Shown here: one piece after another, positions 8,671 through 15,697 of the stretch
Layout: the number at the start of each line of letters is the position of its first letter
Numbering within the stretch: the first letter of the stretch is position 1
Assembly (NCBI GenBank): GCA_963730005.1
Contig: CAVSPO010000005.1
Coordinates: forward strand, 1 to 24,744
Reading direction: 5' to 3'
DNA length: 24,744 bases
DNA from: CAVSPO01 sp963730005
GTDB lineage: Bacteria > Actinomycetota > Actinomycetes > Propionibacteriales > Propionibacteriaceae
Translations under genes and position numbers: made by a program
The notes under the pieces: model-generated
Databases searched by the model: none
What the model saw: the letters and a program-made list of their open reading frames with translations, nothing else
What the model was told of the DNA's origin: nothing

Positions 8671-8695
8671 TGCGGCGCCGATGAAAGGATCACCC

Positions 8696-9025
8696 ATGTC
8701 CCAGGGTTTCGAGGGCTTCGACCCCAGCCAGCTCGACATGAATGCGCTGCTGGCACAGGCCCAGCAGATGCAGGCCCAGCTGCAGCAGGCTCAGGCCGAG
8801 CTGCAGAACACCACGTTCGTCGGGTCTGCCGGCGGCGGTCTGGTCGAGGCGACGCTGCAGGGCTCAGGTGAGCTGGTCGGGCTCAAGATCGATCCCCAGG
8901 CCATCGACCCGGCCGACACCGAGAGTCTGGCCGACCTGATCATCGCCGCCGTCCGCGACGCCGGCACCAAACTCAACGCGCACGCCCACGCCGTGCTGCC
9001 TCAGCTGCCCCCCATGGGCTTCTAG
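8696..9025 (+). CDS. ybaB: YbaB/EbfC family nucleoid-associated protein
   Basis: A 109-residue member of the YbaB/EbfC DNA-binding family. The N-terminal half holds a Gln/Ala/Leu-rich helix (ALLAQAQQMQAQLQQAQAELQN), and the core has the family pattern GGGLVEATLQGSGELVGLKIDPQAI followed by DLIIAAVRDA. It probably works as a dimer that binds and bridges DNA. The start at 8696 is favoured over the in-frame ATG at 8681 because AAAGGA lies 6 nt upstream of 8696. The gene sits between dnaX and recR, the widely conserved order, which suggests a role linked to replication or repair. Confidence 0.93.
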   Translation: MSQGFEGFDPSQLDMNALLAQAQQMQAQLQQAQAELQNTTFVGSAGGGLVEATLQGSGELVGLKIDPQAIDPADTESLADLIIAAVRDAGTKLNAHAHAVLPQLPPMGF

Positions 9026-9033
9026 GCGCGGGC

Positions 9034-9633
9034 GTGTACGAAGGCCCCATTCAGGACGTCATTGACGAGCTCGGCCGGCTTCCCGGGATTGGCCCCAAGA
9101 GCGCCCAGCGCATCGGTTTCTGGCTGCTCGACCAGCCCGACGGTGACGTCGAGAGGCTTGCGAACGCTCTGCTGGAGATGAAGCGCCGGGTGCGCTTCTG
9201 CAGGGTGTGCTTCAACGTGAGCGAGGACGAGCTCTGCAGGATCTGTTCCGATCCGCGCCGGGACCGGACTGCCGTGTGCGTCGTGGAGGAGAGCAAGGAC
9301 GTCGTCGCGATCGAACGCACTCGCGAGTTCCGGGGCCTCTACCACGTGCTGGGCGGGGCGATCAGCCCGATCGACGGCAAAGGTCCGGGCGACCTGCACA
9401 TCCGTGAGTTGGTGCAGCGGCTGTCCGACGAGACCATCACCGAGGTCATCCTGGCCACCGATCCCAATCTCGAGGGCGAAGCCACGGCCACCTACCTGAG
9501 TCGGTTGCTGGGCTCGCTGGAAGGGGTCCGGATCAGCAGGCTGGCTTCCGGCCTGCCGGTGGGCGGCGACCTCGAGTACGCCGACGAGGTCACCCTCGGC
9601 CGTGCCTTCAGCGGGCGACGCTATGTCGGTTGA
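9034..9633 (+). CDS. recR: Recombination mediator protein RecR
   Basis: A 199-residue protein of normal RecR length. Domains in order are the N-terminal helix-hairpin-helix (LPGIGPKSAQRIGFWLL, about residues 15-31), a C4 zinc finger (CRVC and CRIC, about 56-73), a TOPRIM domain (VCVVEESKDVVAIERTREFRGLYHVL, with ILATDPNLEGEATATYL) and a C-terminal Walker-B-like segment (RISRLASGLPVGGDLEYADEVTLGRA). It would act with RecO and RecF to load RecA at gaps. GTG at 9034 lies 8 nt after the ybaB stop with only a weak ribosome binding site, so translational coupling to ybaB is likely. Confidence 0.96.
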   Translation: MYEGPIQDVIDELGRLPGIGPKSAQRIGFWLLDQPDGDVERLANALLEMKRRVRFCRVCFNVSEDELCRICSDPRRDRTAVCVVEESKDVVAIERTREFRGLYHVLGGAISPIDGKGPGDLHIRELVQRLSDETITEVILATDPNLEGEATATYLSRLLGSLEGVRISRLASGLPVGGDLEYADEVTLGRAFSGRRYVG

Positions 9634-9683
9634 CCGTTGGGCGTGCTGAAGCGCCATCTTCTGGTCGGAGGCAAACCCGGCTT

Positions 9684-9711
9684 TTGTGGCTGCGAGCCAG
9701 CCAACTAGACT
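9684..9711 (+). promoter_or_regulatory. Promoter of the ileS T-box transcript
   Basis: TTGTGG (9684-9689) and TAGACT (9706-9711) are separated by 16 nt, giving a predicted start near 9718, just before the specifier hairpin. Both hexamers resemble actinobacterial vegetative promoter elements. Confidence 0.55.
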
Positions 9712-9717
9712 GACGCC

Positions 9718-9915
9718 CGTCCGCACGGCACTGATGGGGCCATCACCCCGGAGCTGCTGGAAGAACGGTGGCCGCGAGGCTGCTCACTAGACCCGGCTGC
9801 GGCAAGCAAGAGTGGGGTCGGCCTGCTGTGTGACGGCCGATCCAAGGAGGGTGGTACCGCGGTCCACCCGGCCAGCGCCTTGGCGTGCGGCCGGTGTGTC
9901 TCGTCCCTTCGGGAT
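9718..9915 (+). promoter_or_regulatory. T-box riboswitch (isoleucine, ultrashort stem I type)
   Basis: The conserved T-box AGGGTGGTACCGCGG lies at 9848-9862. Its TGGT bulge (9852-9855) can pair with the ACCA end of uncharged tRNA-Ile. The specifier ATC (9742-9744) sits in the loop of GGGG (9736-9739) / CCCC (9746-9749), which is the short stem I layout known for actinobacterial ileS leaders. Within the antiterminator-like domain a CCGGCC (9868-9873) / GGCCGG (9889-9894) hairpin intervenes before the 3' arm CGTCCCT (9902-9908). That arm can instead pair as TCCC (9904-9907) with GGGA (9911-9914), giving a mutually exclusive switch. Uncharged tRNA-Ile would favour the T-box fold and turn ileS expression on. 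The 5' and 3' limits are approximate. Confidence 0.9.
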
Positions 9916-9963
9916 GTCAGACCCGGCAGTGACCACCCCAGTCCCCGCCCCCGGCGTCCACCC

Positions 9964-10049
9964 GTCCAGCGGCGCCAGCCGCCGGGAATTGAGTCCAGCG
10001 GCGCCAGCCGCCGGGAATTGAGTCCAGCGGCGCCAGCCGCCGGAATTGA
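9964..10049 (+). repeat. three tandem 29-bp repeats in the ileS leader
   Basis: Units lie at 9964-9992, 9993-10021 and 10022-10049; the third lacks one G. Each unit starts GTCCAGCGGCGCCAGCC and ends GAATTGA, and holds a hairpin-forming GGCG/CGCC pair. They lie between the T-box and the ileS ribosome binding site, in otherwise non-coding leader. The unit length and the one-base deletion mean the copies are read in different frames, which argues against a coding role. Confidence 0.95.
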
Positions 10050-10092
10050 GCCTGGCCAGCAGGAATGCGGCCGAGAGAACGAAGAGGAACCG

Positions 10093-13000
10093 ATGACAGA
10101 CGCTTCCAAGGCTGAACGTGAGGGCCTGTACAGCGCCGTCCCCGCGCAACTCGATCTGGCCGCGATGGACCATGAGGTGCTGAGGTTCTGGGACCAGCAC
10201 GCAACCTTCCGCAAGAGTTGGGAAGCCACCAAGGACGGCGAACCCTGGACCTTCTACGAGGGACCGCCTACGGCCAACGGCCAGCCCGGCACCCATCACA
10301 TCGAGGCCCGCGTCTTCAAGGATGTTTTCCCCCGGTTCCGGACCATGCAGGGTCGCCGCGTCGACCGCAAGGCGGGTTGGGACTGCCACGGACTGCCCGT
10401 CGAGCTGGCCGTCGAACAGAAGATCGGCATCGAGCACAAGGACCAGATCGAGGCCTTCGGCGTCGAGAAGTTCAACGACCTGTGCCGTGCGTCTGTGCAG
10501 GAGCACGTCGCCGAGTTCGCCGAGCTGACCGAGCGGATGGGCTACTGGGTCAACCTCGAGGACGCCTACTGGACCATGGATGCCAGCTACGTCGATTCCG
10601 AGTGGTGGGCGTTGCAGCAGATCTTCGACAAGGGCTTGCTGACCGAGGACTTCCGCGTCACTCCCTACTGCCCCAAGGACCAGACCGCGCTGAGTGATCA
10701 CGAGGTCTCGCAGGGCTACGAGGAGGTCACGGACAAGTCCGTCTACGTGCGGATGCCTCTCACCTCGGGTCCGTGGGCCGAGCGGGACGCCCAGTTGCTG
10801 GTGTGGACGACCACTCCGTGGACGCTGGTCTCCAACACGGCCGTCGCCGTGCGCGCAGACGTCGTCTATGTGCTGGCCGACAACGGCTCCGAGCGGCTGG
10901 TGGTCGCCGAGCCGCTGTTCGACAAGGTGCTGGCCACCAGGAAGGGTGCGCCGGCCTTCCGGGTCATCGACACCGTCGCCGGACGTGACATGGAGCGCTG
11001 GGGCTATCAACGCCCACTCGAGCTGGTGCCCTTCGACAAGCCCGCCAACTACATCATCCTGGCTGACTACGTGACCACCGACGACGGCACCGGTCTGGTG
11101 CACGAGGCACCTGCCTTCGGCGCTGAGGACATGGCCAGTTGCAAGCCCTACGGGCTGCCTTTCGTCAACCCGATCGGCCCGGACGGCGCATTCTTCGACG
11201 ACGTGCCCATGGTTGGCGGCAAGTTCTTCAAGTCGGCCAACCAGCCCATCGTCGACGACCTGCGCGAGCGTGGGCTGCTCTTCGCCGAGGCGCCGGTCAC
11301 CCACACCTATCCGCACTGCTGGCGGTGCGGGACGCCGCTGATCTACTACGCCACGCCGAGCTGGTACGTCCGTACCACCCAGATCAAGGACCGGCTGCTG
11401 GCTGTGAACGAGGGCACCAACTGGTATCCCGAGCACGTCAAGCACGGCCGTTACGGTGACTGGCTGGAGAACAACATCGACTGGGCTCTGAGCCGCAGCC
11501 GCTACTGGGGCACCCCGCTGCCGATCTGGCGCAACGAACTCGACCCGTCGAAGCTGGTCTGCATCGGAAGCCGTGCGGAGCTGGCGGAGCGCTGCGGCGA
11601 TCCCGCGGTGGCCACCATGGACCCACATCGTCCCTACGTCGACGACGTCACGTTCACCATCCCCGGCGAACAGGGCGTCTACCGTCGCGTGCCGGAAGTG
11701 ATCGACGCCTGGTTCGACTCCGGCTCGATGCCGTTCGCGCAGTGGGGTTACCCCCACCTGGAGGGGTCGAAGGAGAAGTTCGAAACACACTTCCCCGCGG
11801 ACTTCATCTGCGAGGCCACCGACCAGACCCGCGGCTGGTTCTACTCGCTGATGGCCGTGGCCACCGCAGTGTTCGGCGAAGGTTCCTACAAGAACGTGCT
11901 GTGCCTGGGCCACATCCTGGCCGAGGATGGCCGCAAGATGAGCAAGCACCTGGGCAACATCCTGCTGCCCATCCCGCTGCTGGAGGACAACGGCGCCGAT
12001 GCGGTGCGCTGGTTCATGGCCTGCTCCGGTTCGCCCTGGTCGCCTCGACGGGTCGGCAACACCACGCTGCAGGAAGTGGCTCGCAAGGTGCTGTTGACGT
12101 ACTGGAACACGGTGAGCTTCGTCTCGCTGTACGCCCGGGCCAACGGCTGGAAGCCCGACGAGGCGACTCATCCACGCCCGGCTCTGGCCGATCGGCACGT
12201 GCTCGACCGATGGCTCGCGTCCACCACCCAGGACCTGATCATGGGGGTGACCGCCGATCTGGAGGAGTTCGACACCCAGCACGCGGGCCAGCTGGTCGGG
12301 GAGTTCATCGACGACCTGTCCAACTGGTACGTGCGCCGCTCGCGCCGCCGCTTCTGGCGCGGCGACCCTTCGGCGTTCTGGACGCTGCACGAGACGCTGG
12401 ACGCGCTGACCCGGTTGCTCGCCCCGATCCTGCCGTTCATGGCCGAGAAGGTCTGGCAGAGCCTGATCGTGCCCACCACCCCGGACGCCGCGGAGTCGGT
12501 GCACCTGGCCAGCTGGCCGATCGCCGACGCGTCGGCCCGCGATGAGCAGCTGGACAAGGCGATGAGCCTGACCCGTCGTCTGGTGGAAGCCGGCCGAAGC
12601 GCCCGCAGTGAGGCCAGCCTCAAGGTGCGTCAGCCCTTGTCGCAGGCCTTGATCAGTTCCACTGCGTATGCGCAGCTGAGCGATGAACTGTTGGCCGAGA
12701 TCGCGGCGGAACTGAACGTGCGTCGCGTCGACAGCTTCAGCAACGCCGGCGACGTGGTCGACTTCAGCGCCAAGGGCAACTTCCGGAGCCTCGGCAAGCG
12801 CTTCGGCAAACAGACCCCGATCGTCGCCAACGCGATCGCCGGACTGGACGCCGCCGCGCTGCAGGCCGCCCTGTCTGCGAACGGAGTCGCGACGGTGCCG
12901 CTGGGCGATGGTCTGGCCAGCGTCGAGGTCGGCCCCGACGACGTGATCATCACCGAACGCCCACGTGAGGGCTGGACGGTGGTCAATGAGCAGGGCGAAA

Positions 13001-13287
13001 CCGTCGCGCTGGATCTTGACCTGACGCCCGAACTGGTCAGCGACGGTCTGGCCAGGGAAGTCATCCGTGGTGTCCAGGAGGCCCGCAAGGGGGCCGGGCT
13101 GGAGGTCAGCGACAAGATCGCGCTGTCCTGGGCCACCGACGATCCCGCGCTGGCCGCGGCCATCAGCGCGCACCTCGACCTGATCGCCGACGAGGTGCAG
13201 GCCACGTCGATCGACCGGGGCACCGCTGCGCAGGGCTGGGTGACCGACCAGGAACTCGGTCTCGCGGTGCATGTCATCAGAGCCTGA
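10093..13287 (+). CDS. ileS: Isoleucyl-tRNA synthetase, eukaryote-like type 2
   Basis: A 1064-residue class I aminoacyl-tRNA synthetase that attaches isoleucine to tRNA-Ile. The signature region reads PPTANGQPGTHH (residues 58-69), so the HIGH motif appears in the swapped form GTHH at 66-69. The KMSKS loop is KMSKH (615-619). The CP1 editing domain has WTTTPWTLVSNTAV (about 238) and the zinc-ligand-like CWRCGTPLIYYA. WFDSGSMPFAQWG precedes the KMSKS loop, and an anticodon-binding domain follows. No C-terminal four-cysteine zinc domain is present, as in type 2 enzymes. The start at 10093 follows AGAGGA by 4 nt; the frame is open back to 9880 through the repeats. T-box control matches the product. 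Confidence 0.95.
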   Translation: MTDASKAEREGLYSAVPAQLDLAAMDHEVLRFWDQHATFRKSWEATKDGEPWTFYEGPPTANGQPGTHHIEARVFKDVFPRFRTMQGRRVDRKAGWDCHGLPVELAVEQKIGIEHKDQIEAFGVEKFNDLCRASVQEHVAEFAELTERMGYWVNLEDAYWTMDASYVDSEWWALQQIFDKGLLTEDFRVTPYCPKDQTALSDHEVSQGYEEVTDKSVYVRMPLTSGPWAERDAQLLVWTTTPWTLVSNTAVAVRADVVYVLADNGSERLVVAEPLFDKVLATRKGAPAFRVIDTVAGRDMERWGYQRPLELVPFDKPANYIILADYVTTDDGTGLVHEAPAFGAEDMASCKPYGLPFVNPIGPDGAFFDDVPMVGGKFFKSANQPIVDDLRERGLLFAEAPVTHTYPHCWRCGTPLIYYATPSWYVRTTQIKDRLLAVNEGTNWYPEHVKHGRYGDWLENNIDWALSRSRYWGTPLPIWRNELDPSKLVCIGSRAELAERCGDPAVATMDPHRPYVDDVTFTIPGEQGVYRRVPEVIDAWFDSGSMPFAQWGYPHLEGSKEKFETHFPADFICEATDQTRGWFYSLMAVATAVFGEGSYKNVLCLGHILAEDGRKMSKHLGNILLPIPLLEDNGADAVRWFMACSGSPWSPRRVGNTTLQEVARKVLLTYWNTVSFVSLYARANGWKPDEATHPRPALADRHVLDRWLASTTQDLIMGVTADLEEFDTQHAGQLVGEFIDDLSNWYVRRSRRRFWRGDPSAFWTLHETLDALTRLLAPILPFMAEKVWQSLIVPTTPDAAESVHLASWPIADASARDEQLDKAMSLTRRLVEAGRSARSEASLKVRQPLSQALISSTAYAQLSDELLAEIAAELNVRRVDSFSNAGDVVDFSAKGNFRSLGKRFGKQTPIVANAIAGLDAAALQAALSANGVATVPLGDGLASVEVGPDDVIITERPREGWTVVNEQGETVALDLDLTPELVSDGLAREVIRGVQEARKGAGLEVSDKIALSWATDDPALAAAISAHLDLIADEVQATSIDRGTAAQGWVTDQELGLAVHVIRA

Positions 13288-13306
13288 CGGCACTCAAACC
13301 GCAGCC

Positions 13307-13353
13307 CGACACAACCCCAGCGGATCGGCAACGATTCCGGTGGGGTTGTGTCG
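13307..13353 (+). terminator. ileS terminator hairpin
   Basis: A perfect 13-bp outer stem pairs CGACACAACCCCA (13307-13319) with TGGGGTTGTGTCG (13341-13353). The interior (13320-13340) can pair further around a GCAA loop. It begins 20 nt after the ileS stop. The T-run downstream is poor (TTGGTGG), as is common in high-GC actinobacteria. Confidence 0.7.
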
Positions 13354-13385
13354 TTGGTGGTCCCGACCCAGGCCGACCCTGTGCC

Positions 13386-13477
13386 GTTGGTAAGCCCAGG
13401 GCGCGCTACCAACTCGGGTCCATTCGGTCGGGAATCGCCTCTATGGCCCTTCCTGACCGAATAGACCCAAGTTAGTA
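13386..13477. repeat. Long imperfect inverted repeats downstream of ileS
   Basis: Arms 13412-13434 and 13450-13472 pair over 23 positions with two mismatches and one G-T wobble, around a 15-nt loop. Pairing extends outward to about 13407/13477 with one further mismatch. The left edge also pairs with a third element: GTTGGTA (13386-13392) with TACCAAC (13407-13413). No gene lies here. It could be a bidirectional terminator between the convergent ileS and GNAT genes, or a small non-coding repeat of the genome. Confidence 0.75.
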
Positions 13478-13523
13478 ACCCACGGGGGCAGTCGCGGCTT
13501 CGCCGCCCTGCCTGAAGGAAGCG

Positions 13524-13814
13524 TCAGTCGGCCAGCAGATCCTGGAACTCCGGATTCTTGTCGACGAAGTCGGCGCAGAAACTGCAGCTGACCCGCACCT
13601 GGTACTCCCCGCGCGCCCGGACGTCCTGCAGCGCTGCCCGCAGCAACTGGGTTGCCACCCCGCGGCCTCGGTGCTCCTCGAGCGTGACCGTGTGGTTGAA
13701 GTCGATGATGCCGTCCTTGATGACGTAGGCGGCGTACGCCGCCAGATCGCCGTCCAGCCTCAGTTCGTAGCGGAAGTCGTCGGTGTCATTGGTGATGGTC
13801 GCCTGCTTGCCCAT
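13524..13814 (-). CDS. Small GNAT-like N-acetyltransferase
   Basis: A 96-residue protein that resembles the short Gcn5-related acetyltransferase family (YidJ-like, about 90 residues). The acetyl-CoA loop HRGRGVATQLLRAALQDVR matches the Q/R-x-x-G-x-G/A pattern. It is preceded by a beta strand DGIIDFNHTVTLEE and followed by VRVSCSFCADFVDKNPEFQDLL, the CSFxxxFxxxxPEFxDL ending typical of this family. The start at 13814 is chosen because AGAGGA lies 6 nt upstream. The substrate is unknown. It faces ileS convergently and is transcribed on the same strand as the DUF1707 and Usp genes, with a gap of about 110 bp from the nearest. Confidence 0.85.
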   Translation of the reverse strand: MGKQATITNDTDDFRYELRLDGDLAAYAAYVIKDGIIDFNHTVTLEEHRGRGVATQLLRAALQDVRARGEYQVRVSCSFCADFVDKNPEFQDLLAD

Positions 13815-13926
13815 GCTGATCCTCTCGTGCTGCGCCCGTTGCCGATACCCCCAGCGTCGCACGCCGGGTAGGCCTTGTGTGGTGCTTGGACCCAAACCGG
13901 GGATCCGGCGGCCCGTCGACCCTTGC

Positions 13927-14463
13927 TCACCGGTCGAGCTGACGACCGTCCCACTCGTACCCCTCGCCCATTTCCTTGCGGCGCTGCCGGCGCTGCTGGC
14001 GCTGCTGGGCGTCCTTCGATCGAAGAACAGCCGACAGGATGGCGAGCACGATGAACACCTCCCACAGCTTCAGCGGCGTCAGGAAAGTCAACGCCAGGGT
14101 CACCCACATCGCGGTCGTCACCCAAGTGGCGGCGGTGTGAATGGTTGAGGACTGTGGCGAAGCCTGCACCGCTGGGGCTTGCCAGCCGCCCGCCGGCACG
14201 AGCTGCGGGTGCTCCGGCGCGACCGGCAGGTCGGTGAACAGAGCGGCCACCTGGTCGGCTGTCCTGGCCTCCAGCGCCTCGGACATGCGCGCCTGGAACT
14301 CGTCGGCATTCAGCCGCCCCGCCACCAGGTGCTCCCGCAGCTGCTCGACGGCTGCCTCGCGCTCGGCGTCGCCGATCAGGTATCCGGTCTGTGGTGTCGG
14401 CGTCCAGCGGTGCAGCCCGAACTCATCCTCTGGCTGTGGGGCGTTGGCGGATGACTCGGTCAT
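13927..14463 (-). CDS. DUF1707 (SHOCT-like) domain membrane protein
   Basis: A 178-residue protein. Residues about 31-82 form a DUF1707 domain (IGDAEREAAVEQLREHLVAGRLNADEFQ and ARTADQVAALFTDLP), a short helical module common in actinobacterial membrane or regulatory proteins. A Pro/Gln-rich linker is followed by two hydrophobic segments (about 112-128 ATWVTTAMWVTLALTFL and 134-148 WEVFIVLAILSAVL) and a strongly basic cytosolic tail (SKDAQQRQQRRQRRKE). The start at 14463 follows GGGAAG. It ends 57 bp after the usp stop on the same strand and may be cotranscribed. No specific function is known. Confidence 0.8.
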   Translation of the reverse strand: MTESSANAPQPEDEFGLHRWTPTPQTGYLIGDAEREAAVEQLREHLVAGRLNADEFQARMSEALEARTADQVAALFTDLPVAPEHPQLVPAGGWQAPAVQASPQSSTIHTAATWVTTAMWVTLALTFLTPLKLWEVFIVLAILSAVLRSKDAQQRQQRRQRRKEMGEGYEWDGRQLDR

Positions 14464-14520
14464 GGCTGGCTTCCCGTCGGTTGTGCGGAGTGTGACGTGG
14501 GAGGTCGGGCCCACTCCACG

Positions 14521-15426
14521 TCACCGCAGCCGGTCCTCGCGGAGGGTGTTGGGGATGATGAACACCGGGCACTTGGAGTAGCGGATCGTCCGCCGGGAGG
14601 TGGAGCCGAGCAGCAGGCCGCGGAAACCGCCCATGCCCCGGCTGCCCATCACCAACGCGGACGAGGTGGCCGAGTGCTCCTGCAGCGTGACGTCAGGGCT
14701 CTCGGGCGAGATCTGGAGTTTCCATTCCACCTCCGGATAGTCGGCTGCGATGACTGCCAACTCCTCTTCGATGTCCGCCTTCGGGTCGCCGAGCGCGCGG
14801 GAGAAGGTGTCGTTGCGAACCGGCTGGTCGTTCTCGTACCGCACCCAACTGAAGGCGTAGGTGATTGTCAGAGGCTTCCTGGCACGTTGCGCCATCCTGA
14901 ATGCGTAACGGATGGTGGTGTTGGTGGTGCCGCCCCAGTCGAAGGCGAGGATGATCGGACGGTCGTCGGCCCACGGATGGTTGGCCGGTATCACGGCAAC
15001 CGGTCCCTGGGCATACGTGGCCACCTCCGCGGCCACCGAGCCGATCGTGGTGCCGGCGACGCCGCCCTTGCCGCGCGTGCCGACCACCACCAGCGCGGCC
15101 TCCTCGCTGGCCTGCACCAGCGCAGTGGCGGGGCGCTGGGGTGACCGAATCGTGCTGACTTCCAGATCGGGGTGCTGCTTCGCGATGTCGGCAACAGCTT
15201 CTGCCAGTGTCGACTCGGCCTCGGCGTCGGCCAGTTCGCTGGTGAACGGGGCGTCGGACGCCGTCGCGTAGCGGGTGATCAGTCCTGCCAGCACAGTAAG
15301 GGGCAACCCCAGGGAATCGGCCCACTGGGCGGCCCACAGCACGGCTTCGCGCGCTGGCTGACTGCCGTCGGTGCCGACGACCACTCGGTTGGCCAGGCTG
15401 GCGGGGTTCGCGTTGGGTGTGGACAT
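14521..15426 (-). CDS. Universal stress protein with two Usp domains
   Basis: A 301-residue cytoplasmic protein with tandem UspA folds. Domain 1 (about 14-150) starts VVVGTDGSQPAREAVLWAAQWA and domain 2 (about 155-297) starts PIILAFDWGGTTNTTIRYAFRMA. Both carry the ATP-binding pattern G-2x-G-9x-G-S: GTRGKGGVAGTTIGS and GSRGMGGFRGLLLGS. This places it among ATP-binding tandem Usp proteins, which in mycobacteria respond to hypoxia and dormancy. The start at 15426 follows AAGGAG, and the frame is open to 15516. It diverges from lysC across a 271-bp intergenic region. What induces it cannot be read here. Confidence 0.92.
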   Translation of the reverse strand: MSTPNANPASLANRVVVGTDGSQPAREAVLWAAQWADSLGLPLTVLAGLITRYATASDAPFTSELADAEAESTLAEAVADIAKQHPDLEVSTIRSPQRPATALVQASEEAALVVVGTRGKGGVAGTTIGSVAAEVATYAQGPVAVIPANHPWADDRPIILAFDWGGTTNTTIRYAFRMAQRARKPLTITYAFSWVRYENDQPVRNDTFSRALGDPKADIEEELAVIAADYPEVEWKLQISPESPDVTLQEHSATSSALVMGSRGMGGFRGLLLGSTSRRTIRYSKCPVFIIPNTLREDRLR

Positions 15427-15697
15427 TCGCTTGATCTCCTTGGAGTGGGTCGGTGCCCCGGGTGTTGACCTGGGCGCCAGCGGATGTTCGTCGAACGGCT
15501 GCAGACTGCGTGGCACTGGCTGACCGCGACCGCTGCTCCCATGCTACCGTCCGGGCCTGCGGGCGCGCGGCCACCTGCAGGCAATCTTGACACTTGCCGC
15601 CGCAGTCGGCGCCGGTTGCCGACGCGACGTGGTGACGTGCGATTCGGGAGTTTCTTGCCACTAGAGTTGGCTGCGGTCAGTTCCAAGGAGGTACACC
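15427..15697. other. Divergent usp / lysC intergenic region
   Basis: This 271-bp stretch should hold divergent promoters. TAGAGT (15662-15667) is a plausible -10 for lysC, 31 nt before the start codon, but without a clear -35. TAGCAT on the minus strand (15541-15546) is a plausible -10 for usp. A consensus TTGACA at 15587-15592 has no -10 at the right distance. AAGGAGG at 15684-15690 is the lysC ribosome binding site. I see no RNA gene or small ORF. Confidence 0.4.

Noticed and set aside
5976..8756. 926-codon open frame on the minus strand opposite dnaX
   Set aside because: It is antisense to a well-supported dnaX, has low-complexity Arg/Gly/Ala-rich composition and no recognisable domain. 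This is the usual third-position GC artefact.
9964..10049. CRISPR array of three 29-bp repeats
   Set aside because: The repeats are back to back without unique spacers and no cas gene is near. They are tandem hairpin repeats.
9880..10092. N-terminal extension of IleRS encoded by the open frame upstream of 10093
   Set aside because: It overlaps the T-box 3' part and the 29-bp repeats, encodes Pro/Arg/Ser-rich low-complexity sequence, and a good ribosome binding site precedes 10093.
9787..13293. 1168-codon open frame on the minus strand opposite ileS
   Set aside because: It covers ileS completely, runs through the T-box and repeats, and shows no family motif. It is a mirror of GC-biased codon use.
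15587..15592. TTGACA consensus -35 as the lysC promoter
   Set aside because: No -10-like hexamer lies 15-19 nt downstream; the better -10 (TAGAGT, 15662) is too far away.
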